Below are positions 6,552 to 10,876 of a stretch of DNA of 10,876 bases, in pieces. The notes under the pieces were generated by a model. That model saw only the letters and a list, made by a program, of their open reading frames with translations. It searched no databases and was not told the DNA's origin. Made by a program: the position numbers and the translations under genes. Position 1 is the first letter of the stretch. Each line of letters starts with the position of its first letter. The stretch is taken from positions 1 to 10,876 of the forward strand of contig CAINDZ010000552.1 in the NCBI GenBank assembly GCA_903847545.1. The letters are read 5' to 3'. Origin of the DNA: an uncultured bacterium (GTDB taxonomy: Bacteria; Krumholzibacteriota; Krumholzibacteriia; LZORAL124-64-63).

Positions 6552-6830
6552 TCACCAGGAGCGCCGCGGCGGGCGGGCGCCGCGGTCGTGCGATTCGTTG
6601 ACGCGCAGCGTGTGGCCGCGCCACGGGGTGCCGTCCAGCTCGGCCACCGCCGGGCCGGCGGCCTCGGCCGCCATGGTCGCGAAGCCGAAGCCGCGCGGCA
6701 GCCCCGTCTGCGCATCGCGGACGATCTCGATGTCCGTGGCCTCGCCGAACGGGGCCAGCAGTTCGCGCACGTCGTCGACGGTCGCCTCGGGCGGCAGGTC
6801 GCCCAGGTAGATCCGCAGCGGCGCGCTCAC
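6552..6830 (-). CDS. Single-domain RRM RNA-binding protein
   Basis: 92 residues from a GTG start. One complete RNA recognition motif fills about residues 5-78. RNP2 is IYLGDL (7-12) and RNP1 is RGFGFATM (46-53). The RNA-stacking aromatics Tyr8, Phe48 and Phe50 are retained, while the eighth RNP1 position is Met rather than Phe/Tyr and the RNP2 Asn is Asp. The short tail (RGARPPRRSW) is basic, as in cyanobacterial Rbp-type and other small bacterial RRM proteins that bind RNA and may act in post-transcriptional control. RNA targets are unknown. The GTG at 6830 overlaps the TGA of the DsbD-alpha-like gene by four bases (GTGA). No strong Shine-Dalgarno precedes it, which suggests translational coupling. 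Upstream in-frame codons lie inside the preceding gene and were rejected. Confidence 0.9.
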   Translation of the reverse strand: MSAPLRIYLGDLPPEATVDDVRELLAPFGEATDIEIVRDAQTGLPRGFGFATMAAEAAGPAVAELDGTPWRGHTLRVNESHDRGARPPRRSW

Positions 6831-7300
6831 TTGACCGTGAGGTCCATCTCGACGGGCACCGTCGCCGGCGCCAGGCACATCTTGTCGTCGCACGCCTGCA
6901 CGGTCAGCGACAGCTTCACCTTGTGGGCGCCCTTGCGCAGCTTCTCGGGCACGATGGCCTCGGCGTTGATGACCTGCCGGCCGGCAAGGGTCATCACCGT
7001 CTCGCCGAAGAACTCGCCGGGCGTGCCGGCGGGATACGTCGCCTCGTATTCCTCGAGCGGGAACGGATCCACCGGGTCGAGGTCGATGCCGATGAAGCTG
7101 GTGTCGCCGTGCGCGTAGAGGTGCCAGTGCGGCGCGATGTCCACCGCCACCTGGAACGTGAGGCGCTGGCCGGGAGCCGCCGACAGCAGCTTCTGGCGCG
7201 GGGTCACCTTGACGACGTCGCCCGACCCCTTGGGGGCCGCCACGGCGGGCAGGGCCGCGAACAGGGCCAGGCCGAGCACGGCCGCCAGCATGCGCTTCAT
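6827..7300 (-). CDS. Secreted DsbD N-terminal (alpha)-domain-like thiol protein
   Basis: 157 residues. A signal peptide (MKRMLAAVLGLALFAALPAVAA, given here only as its span, about residues 1-22) is followed by a beta-rich domain of the DsbD alpha / 'disulphide bond corrector' type. Landmarks are the 'APHWHLYAH' segment and, near the C-terminus, the QACDDKMCLAP motif with a Cys pair (residues 137 and 142). In E. coli DsbD the equivalent Cys pair passes electrons to periplasmic partners such as DsbC. Here the domain stands alone, with no membrane or thioredoxin domain in the window. The ATG at 7300 is chosen; an adjacent in-frame GTG at 7303 is as well spaced from the AAGGAG ribosome site (6 versus 9 bases). 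It starts 13 bases after the decarboxylase stop and overlaps the RRM gene by four bases, so it lies within an operon. Confidence 0.88.
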   Translation of the reverse strand: MKRMLAAVLGLALFAALPAVAAPKGSGDVVKVTPRQKLLSAAPGQRLTFQVAVDIAPHWHLYAHGDTSFIGIDLDPVDPFPLEEYEATYPAGTPGEFFGETVMTLAGRQVINAEAIVPEKLRKGAHKVKLSLTVQACDDKMCLAPATVPVEMDLTVK

Positions 7301-7313
7301 CACGGGGAACTCC

Positions 7314-8963
7314 TTACGATTCGGGGTGGCCGTTCTGCTCGAGCAGGCGGTCGGCGGCGCGACGGATCACGCCGACGAGCCGCTCGATGTCCTGCTGCTC
7401 CATGTTCCGGTTCTCGACGTTGACCCGCAAGGCCACGCGCCCGTCCAGCATCGTGAAGCTGAACCAGGCATCGCCCTCGCGCTCGACCAGGTCCTGCAAC
7501 TGCCGATTCAGGCGGTCGTTGACGGCATCGGAGAATCGTAAACCGCCGTCCTCGCGCCGCGGTTCCCAGCGGAAGTTGCAGATGCCCAACGTGTTGGGCC
7601 CCAGGATGCGGAAATCGGGCTGCCGGCGCATGCGGGCGGCCATGACGCGCGCCAGCTCGATGTCGTTCTCGACCCAGGCGGCGTACTGGCGCCGCCCGAC
7701 GGCGCGGATGGCCAGCCACAGCTTGAGCGCGTTCAGGCGCCGGCTGCCCTGGATGCCGTACTGGAAGAAGTTCACCTTGTCGCCGTGGTGGAACCCGCGC
7801 CGGTCCGGCGGCGTCGGGACGGGCTCGTCGCCGTGCGCCGCCTCGCCGTCGCGCTGCACCTTCTCCATGTAGTACTCGGGATGCACCAGGAAGCTGCGCC
7901 GCAGGAAATCGCCGTCGCGCACCAGGATGCCGCCGCACGAGAACGGCATGTAGAACCACTTGTGCGGGTCGACGGTGATCGAGTCGGCGCGGTCGATGCC
8001 CCGCAGCATCGTGCGGTACATCTCGCTGAGCATCACGGCGCCCCCGTAGGCGGCGTCCACGTGGAACCAGCAGTTGGCCTGCTGCGCCAGGGCCGCCAGC
8101 CGGTCCAGCTTGTCGATGCTGCCCGTGTTGGTGGTGCCGGCGATGCCGATGATGCACGCCGGGCGCAGGCCCGCCTGCTTGTCGGCATTGATGGCCGCCT
8201 CGAGCGCGGCGAGGTCGATGCGGAACAGCTCGTCCACCGGGATGCGGCGCAGCTGCCCGCGGCCGAGCCCGAGCAGGTCGATCGCCTTCTCGAAGCTGTA
8301 GTGCGCCTGCGCCGAGACGTAGAACGTCAGCCGCGCCAGGTCGGCGCCGGGCGGCGAGGCGTCATTCACGCGCGACAGGTCGCGGCCCAGGACGCGGTTG
8401 ATCGCCAGCTTGAGGCCCGTGATGTTGGCCAGCGAGCCGCCGTCGGTCATCGTGCCGAAGCTGCGCTCGGGCAGGCCGAACAGGTCGCACAGCCAGCGGA
8501 TGACGCGCTTCTCGATGGCCGTGCCCGAGGGCGCGTGCCGCCACGAGGCCGTGTTCTGGTTCATCGCCGCGCAGAGCGCCTCGCTGAAGACGGCAAGCGG
8601 CAGGGGCGCCGGGTTCATCATGCCGAAGTAGCGCCGGCTGCCGATGGCCATCGTGTTCGGGAAGACACGGTTGCGGCAGTCCTGCACCAGCTCGGCGAAC
8701 GGCGTGCCATCCTCGGGCATCGGCTCGGCGAAGGTGTCGTCCAGGCCCGCGGGCGTCAGGGGCCCGTACACGCGCCGGCCCTCGAGGCCCTGCATGTACT
8801 CGACCACCAGGTCCACCATCGCGTAGCCCATCTCGCGCAGGCCCACGTCGTCGACGGGGCCGCCTTCGGCCGCGCGTTCGCGCTTGTCGATCGCCGGGTC
8901 GTCCGGCTTGCCCGCGGCGAACACTCGCCCGGGACGCAGGTGATCATCGGCGCGACCGGTCAC
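7314..8963 (-). CDS. Group II PLP-dependent (aromatic-L-amino-acid-type) decarboxylase
   Basis: 549 residues from a GTG start; about 70 longer than human DOPA decarboxylase. Landmarks are His221 in SAQAHYSFEKA (stacks on PLP), Asp303 in HVDAAYGG (binds the pyridine nitrogen) and Lys335 in DPHKW (Schiff base). Tyr364 in HPEYYMEK sits exactly 29 residues after the lysine, as does catalytic Tyr332 of human DDC. A Tyr here favours true decarboxylation over the Phe-type aldehyde synthase reaction. The substrate amino acid is not predictable. About 20 extra, charged and Pro-rich residues follow Tyr364 compared with human DDC. The GTG at 8963 overlaps the HAD gene's TGA by four bases (GTGA) and has AAAGGGG upstream. 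A longer 626-residue reading was rejected because its first 77 residues are Arg-rich translation of the HAD gene. Confidence 0.92.
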   Translation of the reverse strand: MTGRADDHLRPGRVFAAGKPDDPAIDKRERAAEGGPVDDVGLREMGYAMVDLVVEYMQGLEGRRVYGPLTPAGLDDTFAEPMPEDGTPFAELVQDCRNRVFPNTMAIGSRRYFGMMNPAPLPLAVFSEALCAAMNQNTASWRHAPSGTAIEKRVIRWLCDLFGLPERSFGTMTDGGSLANITGLKLAINRVLGRDLSRVNDASPPGADLARLTFYVSAQAHYSFEKAIDLLGLGRGQLRRIPVDELFRIDLAALEAAINADKQAGLRPACIIGIAGTTNTGSIDKLDRLAALAQQANCWFHVDAAYGGAVMLSEMYRTMLRGIDRADSITVDPHKWFYMPFSCGGILVRDGDFLRRSFLVHPEYYMEKVQRDGEAAHGDEPVPTPPDRRGFHHGDKVNFFQYGIQGSRRLNALKLWLAIRAVGRRQYAAWVENDIELARVMAARMRRQPDFRILGPNTLGICNFRWEPRREDGGLRFSDAVNDRLNRQLQDLVEREGDAWFSFTMLDGRVALRVNVENRNMEQQDIERLVGVIRRAADRLLEQNGHPES

Positions 8964-9883
8964 GGGCGCCCCTTTCGGCTTGCGCGCCCGTCGCCCGGAA
9001 ACGTCCCGGCGGCGATGCGCTCGAGGATGTCCGCGGCGCCGCCGTCGGCCACCGCCCCGGTGACGTGGTCGGCCTGCGCGGCCACGTCGTCGGGACTGCC
9101 CGCCATCGCGACGCTGACGCCCGCGTAGGCGAACATGTCCAGGTCGTTGTAGTTGTCGCCGATGGCGACGGTGCACTCGGCGGCGATCCCGCAATGGGCG
9201 CCCAGCGTGCGCAGGCCGGCCCCCTTGTCGCTGCCGATGCGGAAGGCCTCGGCCCAGTAGTAGGCGCCGTCGCCCATCAGCGAGCGCGTGTTGATCACCT
9301 TGACGCGGCCCGGCAGCTCGCGCGCGATCGCCGCGCTGAGCGCCATGATGCGCGCCTGCTCGTCGATGGTCCCCACCTCGAGGGCCTGCTGCCAGTCGAG
9401 GGCCAGCAGGTCGTCCACGACCTCGAGGCCGCCGGTGTTGGCGCGTCGCCCGGCCAGGTAGCGCCCGAGGACGTCGTTGACCGGGCGTTCCTCGTGGCGC
9501 AGCAGGCCGCCGTCGTCATCGGTACCATACACCATCGGCACCGTCCCGTGGTCGCGGAACAGGCGGACCAGCGCCCGCACCTCGTCGCCGCCCAGCACGT
9601 TGCAGGCGATGCGCCGGCGCGGCCGGTCCGCCCAGACCACCGCCCCGTTCAGCAGCACCAGGGGCAGGTCGTCCGGCATCCAGCCCGAACGGTGCAGCAG
9701 GCCGGTGGTCGAGTTCAGGTTGCGTCCGGTGCACAGCGCGACGACGTGGCCGGCGCGGCGCACGGCCTCGAGCGCCGCGATCTCGCGCGGGCGCAGGACC
9801 TCGTCGAACTCCGTGTCCAGCAGCGTGCCGTCGACGTCGACGGCGACCAGCCACCGCCCCTGCCCCGCCGTGGCGCCCTTCAT
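8960..9883 (-). CDS. Cof-type HAD-IIB family hydrolase (phosphatase)
   Basis: 307 residues. Haloacid dehalogenase motifs are complete: motif I DVDGTLLD with nucleophile Asp16 and acid/base Asp18; motif II ALCTGR with Thr52; motif III Lys220 in GSDKGAGL; motif IV GDNYNDLDMF with Asp243 and Asp247. The large insert between motifs II and III is a C2-type cap, and the GD-N-x-ND-x-DMF form marks the Cof/HAD-IIB group. Members dephosphorylate sugar phosphates, flavin or pyridoxal phosphates and similar small molecules; the substrate is not predictable. A PLP-phosphatase role would fit loosely with the PLP decarboxylase next door, but nothing in the sequence proves it. The ATG at 9883 overlaps the acylphosphatase TGA by four bases (ATGA), and its own TGA overlaps the decarboxylase GTG by four, so it is translationally coupled on both sides. 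Confidence 0.93.
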   Translation of the reverse strand: MKGATAGQGRWLVAVDVDGTLLDTEFDEVLRPREIAALEAVRRAGHVVALCTGRNLNSTTGLLHRSGWMPDDLPLVLLNGAVVWADRPRRRIACNVLGGDEVRALVRLFRDHGTVPMVYGTDDDGGLLRHEERPVNDVLGRYLAGRRANTGGLEVVDDLLALDWQQALEVGTIDEQARIMALSAAIARELPGRVKVINTRSLMGDGAYYWAEAFRIGSDKGAGLRTLGAHCGIAAECTVAIGDNYNDLDMFAYAGVSVAMAGSPDDVAAQADHVTGAVADGGAADILERIAAGTFPGDGRASRKGRP

Positions 9884-10152
9884 CCGGTGATCCTGAACGT
9901 CGTGAGGTCCCCGCTCTCAGGGCTCCAGGTGGTTTCGCAGCGGTCGACCCGGGCGCGCGCCGGGCCCTGCGCGGCCCACGCGGCCAGCGCCTCCAGCGCG
10001 GCGCGCTCCCCCTCGGCGACGACCTGCACGGTGCCGTCGACGCGATTGCGCGCCCAGCCGGCGACACCCAGGCGCCCGGCCTGCTCGGCGGCGTGCCAGC
10101 GGAAGCCGACGCCCTGGACACGACCGGTGATGATCATCTCGAGGCGCTCCAA
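9880..10152 (-). CDS. acyP: Acylphosphatase
   Basis: 90 residues, the standard length. It hydrolyses the carboxyl-phosphate bond of acylphosphates. The phosphate-binding loop GRVQGVGFR contains catalytic Arg18, and GWARNRVDGTVQVVAEG contains catalytic Asn36; both are the classic spacing of the ferredoxin-like acylphosphatase fold. The start is taken as TTG at 10152, because this supplies the full first beta-strand (about eight residues before the GRVQG loop). An ATG at 10137 would shorten that strand, though a GGAG nine bases before it makes it a possible start. A GGAAGG lies upstream of the TTG. The gene starts 25 bases after the unassigned edge gene and its stop overlaps the HAD start (ATGA), so the two phosphatases are probably co-translated. 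Confidence 0.95.
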   Translation of the reverse strand: MERLEMIITGRVQGVGFRWHAAEQAGRLGVAGWARNRVDGTVQVVAEGERAALEALAAWAAQGPARARVDRCETTWSPESGDLTTFRITG

Positions 10153-10177
10153 GCCGGCCTGCCTTCCGTTCGCGGGA

Positions 10178-10876
10178 TCACTTCTCGACCCAGGGGGTCG
10201 GCAGCAGCTCGAGTTCCGGGTCCAGCCAGCGCCGGGCGGCTGCCGCCAGGGCCGAGGCCAGCGGTCGCCCGTTCGGCTCGATGCCGTCGGTCGCGAAGTC
10301 GAACTCGCCGTACAGCTGCCGCAGGTCGCGCCCGTACATCACGCTCAGCCCGATGGGATGACGTCCATCGCGGGCCGTGACGAAGCCGATGGTCCAGGCA
10401 TCGTCGAGAAGCTCGCCGAGCAGCTTGTCGACCACCGCGTCGGCGTCCAGCAGCAGGTAACCGCCCTCGAACGCGAACACCCGCACCTCGCCGACGGCGT
10501 GGGTGAAGGTCTCGCGCTTGCGGCGCCACGAAAGCGTCAGGTCCTGCGGGGCCAGCTCGGCCAGCCGCAGGGTCGCCGAGACGCGCAGGCTGCCCGGGTG
10601 GTAGCCGACGATGCTGTACGGCAGGGGAAAATCCAGGGGACCGTCGAAGGTGATGACCCATTCGGCCCGCACCGCGACGCCGGGGTAGCGCCCCGCGGTT
10701 CCGTCGGCCGGACGCCGGCGCTCGAGGGTCGCCAGGCGCGCCACGGGCAGTCGCGAGGGGCGGCCGCGGGAGTTCGCGAAGGCCGTCAGGTCCGCGCCGC
10801 GCCAGACGCCCACCGAGTCGGCCTCGGCCATCCCGATGACGAAGGCGAAGAACGGCTCGAGGATCGTGTCCGGGGC
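10178..10876 (-). CDS. Unassigned protein, C-terminal part, truncated by the right edge
   Basis: The frame stays open to the window end, giving 232 visible residues. A Met codon at 10831 lacks any Shine-Dalgarno, and the 15 codons before it look coding (ILEPFFAFVIG), so the real start is probably outside the window. I do not recognise the family. Seen: an N-terminal hydrophobic stretch, a middle rich in beta-type strands (AEWVITFDGPLDFPLPYSI and FAFEGGYLLLD) with basic WRRKRETF between, and a C-terminal region with YGRDLRQLYGEFDF and a TDGIEPNGRP loop, ending in LDPELELLPTPWVEK. No transmembrane segment, signal peptide or recognisable catalytic motif is visible in this part. It is the first visible gene of the - strand cluster and lies 25 bases upstream of acylphosphatase, so it is likely in the same transcript. 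Confidence 0.8.
   Translation of the reverse strand, partial: APDTILEPFFAFVIGMAEADSVGVWRGADLTAFANSRGRPSRLPVARLATLERRRPADGTAGRYPGVAVRAEWVITFDGPLDFPLPYSIVGYHPGSLRVSATLRLAELAPQDLTLSWRRKRETFTHAVGEVRVFAFEGGYLLLDADAVVDKLLGELLDDAWTIGFVTARDGRHPIGLSVMYGRDLRQLYGEFDFATDGIEPNGRPLASALAAAARRWLDPELELLPTPWVEK

Noticed and set aside
6499..6624. 42-residue N-terminal extension of the DinB-family protein
   Set aside because: Overlaps the RRM gene, is Arg/Ala/Pro-rich, and the ATG at 6498 has a good ribosome site.
7785..9128. 447-codon + strand open frame opposite the decarboxylase and HAD genes
   Set aside because: Antisense shadow rich in Arg, Val and His; both - strand genes have complete catalytic motifs.
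8964..9194. 77-residue extension of the decarboxylase to 626 residues
   Set aside because: The extension is almost all Arg/Gly/His from out-of-frame reading of the HAD gene. The GTG at 8963 overlaps the HAD stop in the GTGA form seen elsewhere in the cluster.
2419..10152. Possible dedicated D-amino-acid or amine biosynthesis system formed by the racemase-like enzyme and the decarboxylase
   Set aside because: The two genes lie in separate parts of the block with a promoter gap and unrelated genes between them, and no transporter or regulator ties them together.

Overview
This is a GC-rich bacterial window (roughly 70% G+C by eye) with 13 protein genes packed almost end to end. One incomplete gene on the + strand enters from the left edge. 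Twelve genes follow on the - strand, the last of which runs off the right edge. I see no tRNA, rRNA, CRISPR array, transposon or phage gene. The strongest taxonomic hint is the 802-residue secreted protein at 3419-5827. It ends in a FlgD-like/type IX-type C-terminal domain (PNPFNP, then a 'GRDDRGREVPSGVYFARL'-like strand pair). That C-terminus is common in FCB-superphylum and related uncultured lineages such as Krumholzibacteriota and Eisenbacteria. This placement is inference; no marker gene is present.

Layout. Positions 1-597 (+) hold the C-terminal part of an unassigned, possibly P-loop-kinase-like protein. It converges on the - strand block across a strong GC hairpin at 621-652. Reading the - strand from the right, an upstream group starts with an unassigned protein (10178 to the edge). 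It continues with acylphosphatase (9880-10152), a Cof-type HAD phosphatase (8960-9883), a group II PLP-dependent decarboxylase (7314-8963), a secreted DsbD-alpha-like protein (6827-7300), a single-RRM protein (6552-6830) and a DinB-family protein (5965-6498). Three junctions in this group overlap by 4 bases (ATGA, GTGA, GTGA), so co-transcription and translational coupling are likely.

A 137-base gap at 5828-5964 holds a plausible sigma70-type promoter for the downstream genes: the secreted repeat protein, a serine racemase/threonine dehydratase-like enzyme (2421-3383) and a DUF985 cupin (1942-2421, sharing one base with the dehydratase stop). After a second gap of 122 bases come a 4HBT-fold thioesterase (1373-1819) and an MgtC/SapB membrane protein (676-1371).

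Most of these are housekeeping or metabolic accessory families, and their order does not spell out one pathway. I found no convincing new system. The best leads are the insertion next to the conserved catalytic tyrosine of the decarboxylase, the eight-repeat secreted protein, and the two unassigned edge proteins. No stretch longer than 300 bases lacks a gene.
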